64,000 nt of DNA from an uncultured Allorhizobium sp. (GTDB taxonomy: Bacteria; Pseudomonadota; Alphaproteobacteria; Rhizobiales; Rhizobiaceae): the NCBI GenBank assembly GCA_958439205.1, contig OY288189.1, positions 2,495,001 to 2,559,000 of the forward strand. The letters are read 5' to 3'. Position numbers and translations under genes: made by a program. The first letter of the stretch is position 1. Every line of letters starts with the position of its first letter. The notes beneath the pieces were generated by a model that was not told where the DNA came from, searched no databases, and was given only the letters and a program-made list of their open reading frames with translations. Shown piece after piece: positions 7,981-15,833 of the stretch.

Positions 7981-9111
7981 ATGCAATTCGCGCCCCAGCA
8001 AGACGAGGCCCTCAAGGCCGTATCGAAATGGCTGAAGGAGGGGAAAACCCCTGTCTTCCGGCTGTTTGGCTATGCCGGAACGGGCAAGACGACGCTTGCC
8101 AAGCATTTCGCCGAGCATGTTGACGGCGACGTGCTGTTTGCGGCCTTCACCGGAAAGGCTGCGCAGGTCCTGCGCTCGCGCGGTGCATCGAATGCCAAGA
8201 CCATTCACTCGCTGATTTATCGCCCGCGCGGCGAAGAGGCTGTCGAGGACGAGGAAACCGGCAAGACCTCGATTGCGCCGATGTTCTCGATCAACCGCCA
8301 AAGCCCGGTCGCCAAGGCTGCCTTGATCGTCATCGACGAATGCTCGATGGTCGACGAGGCGCTCGGGCGCGACCTTATGAGCTTCGGCACGCCGATCCTG
8401 GTGCTCGGCGATCCCGGCCAGTTGCCACCGGTCTCCGGCGGCGGCTTTTTCACCGATCAGGAGCCGGATTATCTGCTGACGGATATTCATCGCCAGGCGC
8501 GCGACAACCCGATCATCCAGCTCGCGATGCATATCCGCGAAGGCAAGGAGATCATGTATGGCGATTACGGCGACACCGCGCGGGTGATCTCGAAGAACGA
8601 GGTGACGCAGGATCTCGTGCTCGGGGCCGATCAGGTGCTGGTCGGGACCAACAAGACGCGGCGGCGCTACAACATGCGTCTGCGCGAATTGAAGGGCTTC
8701 ACGGTCGATTATCCGCAGGCTGGCGACAAGCTTGTCTGCTTGAGGAACGACCAGGTTAAGGGCCTGCTCAACGGCTCGCTCTGGCAGGTGATGACGTCGT
8801 CGCGCGAGACGGTGAAGCCGGGCATCAACCTCCTCATCAAGCCCGAAGACGACGACATGGATCGCGGCGCGGCGAAGATCAAGCTGCTGAAGGACGCGTT
8901 CGCGGATATCGAGACGGAGATACCCTGGTCGACGCGCAAGCGTTACGACGAGTTCGACTACGGCTATGCGCTCACGGTCCACAAGGCCCAGGGCTCGCAG
9001 TGGAACGACGTCGTGCTGTTCGACGAGAGCTGGGCGTTTCGCGACACCCGCGAGCGCTGGCTCTATACGGCCGTGACCCGTGCGGCAGAGACGCTCACCA
9101 TCGTCCGGTGA
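7981..9111 (+). CDS. RecD-like ATP-dependent DNA helicase (SF1)
   Basis: Superfamily 1 helicase of 376 aa. Walker A is GYAGTGKTT (residues 30-38), Walker B VIDECSMV, motif III ILVLGDPGQLPPV, and the C-terminal UvrD-like motif YALTVHKAQGSQW with a final LYTAVTRA. It resembles the short stand-alone RecD/Dda-type helicases rather than full-length RecD of RecBCD. The ATG at 7981 starts the conserved MQFAPQQDEAL sequence; a 14-codon upstream extension is less likely. Role in DNA repair is inferred. Confidence 0.93.
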   Translation: MQFAPQQDEALKAVSKWLKEGKTPVFRLFGYAGTGKTTLAKHFAEHVDGDVLFAAFTGKAAQVLRSRGASNAKTIHSLIYRPRGEEAVEDEETGKTSIAPMFSINRQSPVAKAALIVIDECSMVDEALGRDLMSFGTPILVLGDPGQLPPVSGGGFFTDQEPDYLLTDIHRQARDNPIIQLAMHIREGKEIMYGDYGDTARVISKNEVTQDLVLGADQVLVGTNKTRRRYNMRLRELKGFTVDYPQAGDKLVCLRNDQVKGLLNGSLWQVMTSSRETVKPGINLLIKPEDDDMDRGAAKIKLLKDAFADIETEIPWSTRKRYDEFDYGYALTVHKAQGSQWNDVVLFDESWAFRDTRERWLYTAVTRAAETLTIVR

Positions 9112-9126
9112 GCGCGTTGTCCGAAA

Positions 9127-9639
9127 TCACTTTGCTTTCAGGCCCGCAAGCGTTGCCATCAGCGCCATCGTGTCCTTGCCCGATGCCGTCGCGATCTCGG
9201 AGAGGGGTGTTGCAGCGTCGGCGGTGGTGAAGCCGGCTTGCTTGAGTGCCGTGACCACATCTGTTTCCGCCCTTCCGAGCAGCGGTGCCACCTGTGCCGG
9301 CGTTCCGCCGGCCACCACGTTGACCATGGCGAAAGCCGGGTTGCCGCCCGCGCCGCTCGCTGTGCCCGTGATCGCCGGCCAGGCAAAGGCGAGGCCGGCG
9401 ACGAGACAGAGGCCGAGCGACAAGGCCATCGGCACCCGCTTGAAATAGGCAAGGAACGGTCGCCAGTTTTTCCAGACATGCAGGAAGAATGGCAGGATCA
9501 GCACCATGCTCAGCCATTCATGCATCTCGCGGAAGGCGGCCGTTCCATAATGGAAGAAGAGCGCGATGCCCGAAATTAGGGACACGAGAAACAGCCCTGT
9601 CGTGAAGGGCGTGGCGTAGCGCGAGAGAAGGTTGGGCAT
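9127..9639 (-). CDS. DUF4405-type membrane protein
   Basis: 170 aa. N-terminal half with three hydrophobic helices containing paired His (FFHYGTAAFREMHEWLS and FLHVWKNW), as in the cytochrome b561-like DUF4405 family, so haem ligation is possible. The C-terminal ~75 residues are a soluble domain with two helical pairs (GGTPAQVAPLLGRAETDVVTALKQAGF). Convergent with the helicase gene. The function is unknown. Confidence 0.8.
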   Translation of the reverse strand: MPNLLSRYATPFTTGLFLVSLISGIALFFHYGTAAFREMHEWLSMVLILPFFLHVWKNWRPFLAYFKRVPMALSLGLCLVAGLAFAWPAITGTASGAGGNPAFAMVNVVAGGTPAQVAPLLGRAETDVVTALKQAGFTTADAATPLSEIATASGKDTMALMATLAGLKAK

Positions 9640-9751
9640 GGCGAAGGCCTTGGTCTGCGTGGATGCTATCCGCTCCTAGCGCCGCCGCCTGTCGCTGTCC
9701 CGTTAAACTTCCTTCACTTTTGACGATCCTCAAGCCGCCGCTTGAGTACCG

Positions 9752-10438
9752 TCAGTTGGCCACCATGCCCAGAAGGACTGCCTTCGCGACGGCCTGAAAC
9801 CTGTTCTGCGCGCCGAGCTTGCCTGCAATGCTCACCTCGAGCGCGACAACCTCATCCGCTTTCAGTTCCAGCGTTCGGGCAATGCGGATCGAGGTATAGC
9901 CTTCCGCCATCAACTGGAGGCATCGGGTTTCCGTGTCGTCGAGCTCAGGTCCTCTCTGCTCTGTGCCAAGGCGCCCGGGGGCTGCATCCTCATGCTCGAG
10001 CAGGGCATTGAGTTGCTGAAGCTGGCGATGAACGGTCGACAGATTGGCGGCCAGCTCCCTGCGGCGTGCCAGCAAGGCTTCCTCGAGAATGAGATTGGCT
10101 TCGCTTTTCGACGTCGCGTTCGACAGCGTGTCGAACAGGTCCTGGATGACCGATACCGGCATGCCCACCTCGCGGCAGACATTGATCAGCGCCATGCGTG
10201 CGACTTCGTTTCGCCCGTAAACGCGCATCAGGCCGATGCGCTGCGCTGAAATCAGGCCCTTTTCCTCGTAGAAATGCAGGGTCCTGTGGGTGACGCCGAA
10301 AAACTCCGCCATTTCCGCGATGGCGACAGGTTCCTTCGGTGGGGGCCTGTTCAAGGCGATGTCCGGAATGAACATGCCCTTCGCGCTGGGCCCGGATGCA
10401 CTGGTGATCGGTTGCAGATGATATGTTCCGTTCGACAT
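9752..10438 (-). CDS. MerR-LuxR two-headed transcription regulator
   Basis: 228 aa with two different DNA-binding modules. Residues about 36-105 form a MerR-type winged helix (VAIAEMAEFFGVTHRTLHFYEEKGLI, then RVYGRNEVARMALI); a coiled-coil follows (~110-150). Residues about 165-225 match the LuxR/GerE helix-turn-helix (DDTETRCLQLMAEGYTSIRIARTL, then KLGAQNRFQAVAKAV). GGAGGGGG before the ATG supports the start. No effector domain is recognisable, and the targets are unknown. It lies alone, upstream of the DUF4405 gene on the same strand. Confidence 0.85.
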   Translation of the reverse strand: MSNGTYHLQPITSASGPSAKGMFIPDIALNRPPPKEPVAIAEMAEFFGVTHRTLHFYEEKGLISAQRIGLMRVYGRNEVARMALINVCREVGMPVSVIQDLFDTLSNATSKSEANLILEEALLARRRELAANLSTVHRQLQQLNALLEHEDAAPGRLGTEQRGPELDDTETRCLQLMAEGYTSIRIARTLELKADEVVALEVSIAGKLGAQNRFQAVAKAVLLGMVAN

Positions 10439-10621
10439 GTTCCCCCTCCATGTTCAGTGTCGACGTGTCTGCCAGAGCCGATGGTCTGCTGCTTGTTGTT
10501 TGCCGTTCCTCCGTATCGTGTTTCGAATCTCCGCCACTTTGAAGCGTATAGTATATTCAATATTCGTGAAATAAATTTTCGAGCGGTTTCGTTACCAAGC
10601 GAGAGGGGCTCAGGGCCGAGT

Positions 10622-11602
10622 TCAGCGCGGCAGGGAGGAACGCGCGATAAGCTTGGACATCTCGGTGATGATCTCGCCGCCTGGGCTGAGACCCGCCCAT
10701 TCCTGCTGGGAACGACGGGCGCTGATATAGGCGGCGTCGGTGCCTTCGAGCGTGTAGCGATAGGTCGCATCGAGGCATTTCATCTGGCCGGTCGAGAGTT
10801 CGTTTCTGTGGCAGAAGCGGTAGATGGCGCCAGGGATCGTCAGGTTCGCGCCGGCGAACTGGTTGGCGATGGCGCCGATCTCCAGGCTGTCGCCGGTCGT
10901 CTCGAACATGCCGGTTGCGACCGGCACGTCGCTGCGTGACCGAAGGTGGCGCAAGCGCAGGTTCAGCGTGTTGCCAAGACCTTGGGCCTTCAGTTCGAAA
11001 TGGAGCGGATGAGGGGCTCCTCCTTCAAACTGTGGCCGCTCGTCTGGGCTCGCAAAGCATACGGCCCACAGGCGGGAACTCCAGAGACGTGTGGCGTTGA
11101 TGAAGATCGACGCCAGTTGATCGCTGCTATCGGGCTTGCTGATGAAGAGACGCGGGAGGGAGGCTCGGCCATCCACCGCCATCTGGTCGCCTTCGTCCGC
11201 GAAAGGCGCTTCGATCAGATCCACGCCGGTGCCGGACTGTAGAGGATGCGTCTCGTCGTCGGTCCGCTCGTAGACGGGGACATAGCCGCCGAGCGGGATG
11301 CGGATCCGCAGCATTTCGTGGCGGCCTTCGCAGGCGTAGAACTGGTTCAAGAGCTTGCGCAGCTTGCCGGCCTGGACACGGACCAGCGGATCGGTACCCG
11401 GATCGAAGCCGTGGCTGCGGCTGAAGACGTCGATGCCGATCGTGTAGCCCTTCAGCTGGTGGGAGAGGCCGAGCTGTTCCATCTCGACGACGAACTTGAG
11501 AAAGGAGCGCAGTCGTTCGGAGCGCGCAAATGTCTGGCTCCGCAGCACGCGCTGAAGGGCTTCCGATACCTGACCGCCATCGATCCTAGCTTCCATCGAC
11601 AT
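10622..11602 (-). CDS. Unassigned regulator-like protein
   Basis: 326 aa. Residues about 8-110 match the N-terminal module seen on many large alphaproteobacterial proteins annotated as adenylate cyclase-like or TPR proteins: FARSERLRSFLKFVVE, YTIGIDVFSR, FDPGTDPLVRVQAGKLRKLL and a GGYVPVYE end. Here it is joined to a ~215-residue C-terminal part I do not recognise. No transmembrane segment or signal peptide is seen. The ATG at 11602 has GGAG seven bases before it, and a longer N-terminus is unlikely. Function unknown; DNA or ligand binding is a guess. Confidence 0.7.
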   Translation of the reverse strand: MSMEARIDGGQVSEALQRVLRSQTFARSERLRSFLKFVVEMEQLGLSHQLKGYTIGIDVFSRSHGFDPGTDPLVRVQAGKLRKLLNQFYACEGRHEMLRIRIPLGGYVPVYERTDDETHPLQSGTGVDLIEAPFADEGDQMAVDGRASLPRLFISKPDSSDQLASIFINATRLWSSRLWAVCFASPDERPQFEGGAPHPLHFELKAQGLGNTLNLRLRHLRSRSDVPVATGMFETTGDSLEIGAIANQFAGANLTIPGAIYRFCHRNELSTGQMKCLDATYRYTLEGTDAAYISARRSQQEWAGLSPGGEIITEMSKLIARSSLPR

Positions 11603-11845
11603 AGCTGCTCCAAACCGTTTCGGTGGACGCCTGCGCCATCCGCCACCGCGCATTTGTGCGTTCCGTCACAATCAGGAGCTTGAGTAGCGGATGGGGGCGA
11701 GGGGTCAATACCCCAAAGTCTAGGGGGTGCTGGCAGTTGCCATGCATCAATTTCGCGCATCGGATTATTTGCGATTCTCGTTGGTCTTCAGTCTCGGGAT
11801 GCCGTAAGGATGCCGCCTACATCTTCATCGCCGGATCATGCCGCC

Positions 11846-12598
11846 ATGCCTGCCAAGCTCTCCGTCAATCTCAATGCCATCGCCATGCTGCGCAACCGCC
11901 GCGATCTCCCCTGGCCTGATGTGGCCGATCTCGGGCGGATCGCGCTGCGGGCAGGCGCGAGCGGTCTGACCGTGCATCCCCGGCCAGACCAGCGCCATAT
12001 CCGCTTCAGCGATCTGCCGGTGCTGCGGGCGCTGATCGACGACGAGTTTCCCTCCGCCGAGTTCAATATCGAGGGCTATCCGAGCGAGGACTTTCTGGCG
12101 CTGTGCGAGGCGACTGAGCCGGAGCAGGTGACTCTCGTTCCCGATGACCCGTCCCAGGCGACCTCGGATCACGGTTGGGACCTCGACAAGCATGAGGACT
12201 TCCTCAAGGGCGTCGTGACGCGCCTCAAGGCTAAAGGCATGCGGGTGTCGCTGTTCGTTGATGGTGACGGACGTGCAGAGGCCATGAGGCTTGCAAAGGC
12301 GACCGGTGCGGAGCGCGTCGAGCTCTATACCGGCCCTTATGGCGGTTGTTACGACAATCCCGACGAGGCTGCGCGGCAGGTCGAACTGCTGGGACTGACG
12401 GCAGATGCCGCCAAGGCGCAAGGCCTCGGCGTCAATGCCGGCCACGACCTGACGGTTGCCAACCTGCCGCTCCTGGTGAAGCGCATTCCGCATCTCGCCG
12501 AAGTGTCGATCGGCCATGGCCTGACGGCCGATGCGCTCGAATATGGCATGGCCGAGACCGTCAGGCGCTTCTGCCGTGCCTGTGGCCAGACGCTCTGA
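11846..12598 (+). CDS. pdxJ: Pyridoxine 5'-phosphate synthase
   Basis: Condenses 1-deoxyxylulose 5-phosphate with 3-amino-2-oxopropyl phosphate to pyridoxine 5'-phosphate, the last ring-forming step of DXP-dependent vitamin B6 synthesis. A TIM barrel of 250 aa with the N-terminal [47 protein letters not shown] and GVNAGHDLT motifs. The ATG at 11846 precedes the conserved sequence; an upstream ATG at 11810 would add 12 unconserved residues. Convergent with the racemase gene. Confidence 0.95.
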   Translation: MPAKLSVNLNAIAMLRNRRDLPWPDVADLGRIALRAGASGLTVHPRPDQRHIRFSDLPVLRALIDDEFPSAEFNIEGYPSEDFLALCEATEPEQVTLVPDDPSQATSDHGWDLDKHEDFLKGVVTRLKAKGMRVSLFVDGDGRAEAMRLAKATGAERVELYTGPYGGCYDNPDEAARQVELLGLTADAAKAQGLGVNAGHDLTVANLPLLVKRIPHLAEVSIGHGLTADALEYGMAETVRRFCRACGQTL

Positions 12599-12601
12599 GC
12601 G

Positions 12602-13315
12602 TCAGGCGGCCTGCCTGCCGCGCGTGCCGGCAAGCGCGAACTCCACGGCCGCGTCCGCATGGATGGTGGTCGAGTCGTAACCTGGAAGCGGCAGGTGCGC
12701 CGGATTAAGGATCAGGCAGATCTCGGTGCAGCCGAGGATGACGCTGTCGGCGCCGTCTGTGCGGGCCCTCTCTATGATCGCCATCAGTTTTTCCCGCGAA
12801 CAATCCTTGACGTGTCCGGCGCAGAGTTCGTCGAAGATGATGTCATGCATTGTGGTGCGGCCGTCCGCATCGGGAACCATGACCTCGACGCCCTGGCGGC
12901 GCATGCGTACTGCATAAAAGCCGTGTTCCATCGTATAGCGGGTTGCAAGCAGAAGTGGGCGGCGAGCGCCGTTTCTAACCAGGCTTGCGGCGGTTTCATC
13001 GATGATGTTGATTAGCGGGATCTTGACGCGGGCGGCGACCTCATCGGCAACCAGATGCATGGTGTTGGTGCAGATCAGGATGCAGTCCGCGCCTGCGCGC
13101 TCCAGGCCTTCGGCCGCGCGTGCCAGCCTGTCGGCAGCCTGGTCCCAGCGACCGGCCTTCTGCAGGGCAACGATCTCTTCAAAATTCACGGAATGCATGA
13201 TGATTTCGCCGGAGGCGAGGCCGCCCAGCCGGGCGCGCACGGTCTCGTTGATCTGGCGGTAATATACCGCCGAGCTTTCGAAACTCATTCCGCCAATCAA
13301 ACCAATCGTCCGCAT
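12602..13315 (-). CDS. Aspartate/glutamate racemase family protein
   Basis: 237 aa, cofactor-independent racemase of the RacX/YgeA-like group. The two catalytic Cys are visible in ILICTNTMH and VILGCTEICLI; the N-terminus TIGLIGGMSFESS is typical. Whether the substrate is Asp, Glu or another amino acid is not decidable. It is divergent from an Lrp-type gene, with a long imperfect dyad between them, so Lrp control is likely. Confidence 0.9.
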   Translation of the reverse strand: MRTIGLIGGMSFESSAVYYRQINETVRARLGGLASGEIIMHSVNFEEIVALQKAGRWDQAADRLARAAEGLERAGADCILICTNTMHLVADEVAARVKIPLINIIDETAASLVRNGARRPLLLATRYTMEHGFYAVRMRRQGVEVMVPDADGRTTMHDIIFDELCAGHVKDCSREKLMAIIERARTDGADSVILGCTEICLILNPAHLPLPGYDSTTIHADAAVEFALAGTRGRQAA

Positions 13316-13351
13316 GTCCGTCCCTCGTATTTGTGATGGAGGAAGAATGCT

Positions 13352-13375
13352 GCAAAAGCCGTGCGCGGCGTTTGC
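13352..13375. promoter_or_regulatory. Candidate Lrp operator
   Basis: A 24-bp imperfect dyad (about 20 of 24 positions symmetrical) with outer arms GCAAA and TTTGC, 37 bases before the racemase start and 105 before the Lrp start. Its place between divergent genes suits an Lrp-type site. Inferred. Confidence 0.4.
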
Positions 13376-13479
13376 GTTTTGATCGGAAAATGCGGCTGTT
13401 GCGGCGCTGCTGTTTCGGTCATATGATTTGCGGGCGCTGATTTTTTGCGCGCTTGGCCAATTGCATCGGAGTGGACGGC

Positions 13480-13944
13480 GTGATCGACGATAGAGACAGG
13501 AAGATTCTCGACATCCTGCAGCGGGATGCCGCCACGCCTGTCACAGATATCGCCGAGAAGGTTTCCCTCTCGGTGTCAGCCTGCTCGCGGCGAATTCAGA
13601 AGCTTGAGGAAAGCGGATACATCGCGCGGCGGATAGCGGTGCTCGACCGCGAAAAGAGCGGCGTGCCGACCACGGTCTATGCGCTGGTGAAAACTGCTCA
13701 CCATGCCGATGACTGGATCGAGGAGTTCCGTCGTGCCATCAGCGACATTCCGGAGATCGTCGAGGCGCATCGGCTGACAGGGCACTACGACTATATCCTG
13801 AAGGTCGTGTTGCCGCGCGTGGAGCACTACGATGTCGTCTATCGGAGGCTCGTCAAGCGGGTCGAACTGTTTGACGTGTCCGCCTCCATTTCCATGGAAA
13901 CGCTCAAGCAAGGCTTTGCCGTGCCGGTGGACTACGCCGAGTAA
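13480..13944 (+). CDS. Lrp/AsnC-family regulator
   Basis: 154 aa. N-terminal helix-turn-helix (DDRDRKILDILQRDAATPVTDIAEKVSLS with recognition helix SACSRRIQKLEESG) and a C-terminal ligand-binding RAM/ACT-like domain (VYALVKTAHH to AHRLTGHYDYILKVVLP). The GTG at 13480 has GGAG 8 bases upstream and gives the usual family length; a TTG at 13453 is also open. Divergent from the racemase gene, which it probably controls in response to an amino acid. Confidence 0.92.
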   Translation: MIDDRDRKILDILQRDAATPVTDIAEKVSLSVSACSRRIQKLEESGYIARRIAVLDREKSGVPTTVYALVKTAHHADDWIEEFRRAISDIPEIVEAHRLTGHYDYILKVVLPRVEHYDVVYRRLVKRVELFDVSASISMETLKQGFAVPVDYAE

Positions 13945-13968
13945 AGCCCACACCGTCCCTCCAAACGG

Positions 13969-14000
13969 AAAAAAGGCCCCGGGGCCGAAGCCCCGAGGCC
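13969..14000 (-). terminator. Terminator of the small secreted-protein array
   Basis: Read on the minus strand: an 11-bp G/C-rich stem closed by a TTCG tetraloop and followed by six T. It lies 17 bases after the last array gene and also sits behind the convergent Lrp gene. Confidence 0.85.
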
Positions 14001-14017
14001 CATCACGCACCCTTGAA

Positions 14018-14266
14018 TTAGGAGGCGTTGGAAACCGTACGGTTAACCAGAGTCACCGACTTGTCGGCATTGACCTTGTAGATCTCGCGAACGTCGCGGC
14101 CGTCACCGTTGGAGAACGTGTGGAAGAAGGTCGAACCGGCAGGTGCCTTTTCCAGCTGAACGTTTGCGTTGTCATAGGTGATCGAGCCCGGGATCGGCTG
14201 GACGGATGCAAAAGCGGCCGAGCCAGCTGCGAGGGTGATGAGGGCTGCAGAGATGATGGTCTTCAT
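14018..14266 (-). CDS. Small secreted protein, array copy 1 (last)
   Basis: 82 aa. A Sec signal peptide (MKTIISAALITLAAGSAAFA) predicts a mature periplasmic or exported protein of about 62 residues starting SVQPIPGSITY. The mature part has FFHTF, DVREIYKVNAD and VTLVNRTVSNAS segments and no Cys. I do not recognise a named function. It is the most 3' of five paralogues in one direction and is followed by a strong terminator. It differs from copies 2-4 at Gln versus Met in NANVQLEK and at a signal-peptide residue. Confidence 0.85.
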   Translation of the reverse strand: MKTIISAALITLAAGSAAFASVQPIPGSITYDNANVQLEKAPAGSTFFHTFSNGDGRDVREIYKVNADKSVTLVNRTVSNAS

Positions 14267-14293
14267 GATGATATTCCTTTTGTGCGTTGGGTT

Positions 14294-14343
14294 GGCGGCG
14301 ACCCGGTTGGGGGAAGGGGGAGAGGGGAACCGAGCCGGCCGCC
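14294..14343 (-). repeat. Intergenic hairpin with polypyrimidine loop (1)
   Basis: Two G/C-rich arms (14294-14308 and 14328-14343) flank a 19-base block that is all C and T on the transcribed strand. It lies between copies 2 and 1, upstream of the ribosome site of copy 1. One base change weakens its stem relative to the other two hairpins. Confidence 0.6.
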
Positions 14344-14386
14344 GAAGGGTGCGTCTTGGGAGGCGCGTTTGTTGAGATGCTTCGGA

Positions 14387-14635
14387 TTAAGAAGCGTTGG
14401 AAACCGTACGGTTGACCAGGGTCACCGACTTGTCGGCATTGACCTTGTAGATCTCGCGAACGTCACGGCCGTCACCGTTTGCGAACGTGTGGAAGAAGGT
14501 CGAACCGGCCGGAGCCTTTTCCAGCATGACGTTTGCGTTGTCGTAGGTGATCGAGCCCGGGATCGGCTGAACGGAGGCGAAAGCGGCCGAGCCAGCTGCG
14601 AGGGAGATGAGGGCTGCAGAGATGATGGTCTTCAT
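14387..14635 (-). CDS. Small secreted protein, array copy 2
   Basis: 82 aa with the same signal peptide and mature domain as its neighbours; relative to copies 3 and 4 it has Ala in place of Ser in FFHTFANGDG. The unit including its upstream spacer is 356 bases, equal to the next unit. A Shine-Dalgarno AAAGGAAC precedes the ATG. Function unknown. Confidence 0.85.
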   Translation of the reverse strand: MKTIISAALISLAAGSAAFASVQPIPGSITYDNANVMLEKAPAGSTFFHTFANGDGRDVREIYKVNADKSVTLVNRTVSNAS

Positions 14636-14663
14636 GATCTTAGTTCCTTTGTGCGTTTGGGTT

Positions 14664-14713
14664 GGCGGCGACCCGGTTGGGGGAAGGGGGAGAGGGGAAC
14701 CGGGCCGGCCGCC
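14664..14713 (-). repeat. Intergenic hairpin with polypyrimidine loop (2)
   Basis: Same structure as at 14294: arms 14664-14678 and 14698-14713 around a C/T-only loop on the transcribed strand, between copies 3 and 2. Could act as an mRNA stability element or a partial terminator. Confidence 0.6.
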
Positions 14714-14742
14714 GAAGAGTGCGTCCTTGGGAGGCGCGTTGA

Positions 14743-14991
14743 TTAAGAAGCGTTCGAGACGGTGCGGTTGACGAGGGTCACCGACTTGTCGGCGTTGACC
14801 TTGTAGATCTCGCGGACGTCGCGGCCGTCACCGTTCGAGAAGGTGTGGAAGAAGGTCGAACCGGCCGGAGCCTTTTCCAGCATGACGTTTGCGTTGTCGT
14901 AGGTGATCGAGCCCGGGATCGGCTGAACGGAGGCGAAAGCGGCCGAACCAGCTGCGAGGGAGATGAGGGCTGCAGAGATGATGGTCTTCAT
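14743..14991 (-). CDS. Small secreted protein, array copy 3
   Basis: 82 aa; its protein is identical to copy 4. Signal peptide MKTIISAALISLAAGSAAFA, mature part as in copy 1 but with NANVMLEK. The ATG follows AAAGGAAC-type ribosome site. Function unknown; gene dosage by duplication suggests that high output is advantageous. Confidence 0.85.
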   Translation of the reverse strand: MKTIISAALISLAAGSAAFASVQPIPGSITYDNANVMLEKAPAGSTFFHTFSNGDGRDVREIYKVNADKSVTLVNRTVSNAS

Positions 14992-15019
14992 GATCTTAGT
15001 TCCTTTGTGCGTTTGGGTT

Positions 15020-15069
15020 GGCGGCGACCCGGTTGGGGGAAGGGGGAGAGGGGAACCGGGCCGGCCGCC
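15020..15069 (-). repeat. Intergenic hairpin with polypyrimidine loop (3)
   Basis: Exact counterpart of the 14664 hairpin one 356-bp unit further on, between copies 4 and 3. Confidence 0.6.
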
Positions 15070-15098
15070 GAAGAGTGCGTCCTTGGGAGGCGCGTTGA

Positions 15099-15347
15099 TT
15101 AAGAAGCGTTCGAGACGGTGCGGTTGACGAGGGTCACCGACTTGTCGGCGTTGACCTTGTAGATCTCGCGGACGTCGCGGCCGTCACCGTTCGAGAAGGT
15201 GTGGAAGAAGGTCGAACCGGCCGGAGCCTTTTCCAGCATGACGTTTGCGTTGTCGTAGGTGATCGAGCCCGGGATCGGCTGAACGGAGGCGAAAGCGGCC
15301 GAACCTGCTGCGAGGGAGATGAGGGCTGCGGAGATGATGGTCTTCAT
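15099..15347 (-). CDS. Small secreted protein, array copy 4
   Basis: 82 aa, protein identical to copy 3, with two silent base differences. Its upstream region (15348-15473) lacks the hairpin found before copies 1-3 and is unrelated in sequence, so it marks the edge of the duplicated block. Function unknown. Confidence 0.85.
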   Translation of the reverse strand: MKTIISAALISLAAGSAAFASVQPIPGSITYDNANVMLEKAPAGSTFFHTFSNGDGRDVREIYKVNADKSVTLVNRTVSNAS

Positions 15348-15473
15348 GGTCGTTTTCCTTATCTAGAATTGAGCGACACGCGTGGTGTTCAGCTCAGGAT
15401 TGTGGTTGTGGGTATGATCAGTCTGTAGTCTCGGTCGTCAGTCTCAGAGATGTGTCTCTGGTCGTCTGGGCGT

Positions 15474-15716
15474 TCAGTCGCTGTTCGATACGGAACGCGA
15501 GACGAGTGAGACGGTCCGGTCTGCATTCACCTGATAGATCTCGTGGACCTCGGATCCATTGGCGTAGAAGGTATGGAAGAAGTTCGAACCGGTGGGTGCC
15601 TGTTCGAGCCTTGGCTGCGCACCGCCATAGGTGATCGAGCCTGGGATCGGCTCTACCGCGAAGGCGGCCGATGTGCCTGCGAGGGTGGTGAGGAGTGCTG
15701 CTGCGATGATCTTCAT
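15474..15716 (-). CDS. Small secreted protein, diverged array copy 5 (first)
   Basis: 80 aa, clearly paralogous but diverged: signal peptide MKIIAAALLTTLAGTSAAFA and mature PIPGSITYGGAQPRLEQAPTGSNFFHTF, EIYQVNADRTVSLVSRSVSNSD. The pattern of conserved residues with copies 1-4 (PIPGSITY, NFFHTF, EIY-VNAD, VSN) defines the family core. It is the promoter-proximal member; two operator-like dyads lie upstream. Function unknown. Confidence 0.82.
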   Translation of the reverse strand: MKIIAAALLTTLAGTSAAFAVEPIPGSITYGGAQPRLEQAPTGSNFFHTFYANGSEVHEIYQVNADRTVSLVSRSVSNSD

Positions 15717-15742
15717 TGTGGTGTACCTTTAGAACCTTGCCA

Positions 15743-15762
15743 ATCGAACTGCTCGGTTCGAT
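15743..15762 (-). promoter_or_regulatory. Operator-like dyad A upstream of secreted-protein array
   Basis: Inverted repeat ATCGAAC-N6-GTTCGAT, 27 bases before the start of copy 5. A near copy lies 71 bases further upstream, which suggests a two-site regulator, TetR-like by symmetry. Confidence 0.5.
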
Positions 15763-15813
15763 GAGATGTATTTGGCGCAGAACGCTTGGGATTACAATAC
15801 CCCTTTGCGCACA

Positions 15814-15833
15814 ATCGAACTGATTGGTTCGGT
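15814..15833 (-). promoter_or_regulatory. Operator-like dyad B upstream of secreted-protein array
   Basis: ATCGAAC-N6-GTTCGGT, matching dyad A at most positions, including ATCGAACTG and GGTTCG. Dyads A and B probably flank the promoter of the array. They do not match the palindrome of the adjacent TetR gene. Confidence 0.5.

Larger units (their letters stand above)
14387..15347 (-). repeat. 356-bp tandem repeat, three units
   Basis: Coding copies 2, 3 and 4 start exactly 356 bases apart (14635, 14991, 15347). Copies 3 and 4 differ at only two bases across 249, and the two spacers (14636-14742 and 14992-15098) look identical. This indicates recent tandem duplication or gene conversion. Confidence 0.9.

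Noticed and set aside
13832..14746. 304-codon plus-strand frame across the secreted-protein array
   Set aside because: Antisense to the repeated genes; its internal repetition just mirrors the duplicated units.
14018..15347. Possible CRISPR array
   Set aside because: The repeats are 356 bp, coding and contiguous, without short spacers or cas genes.
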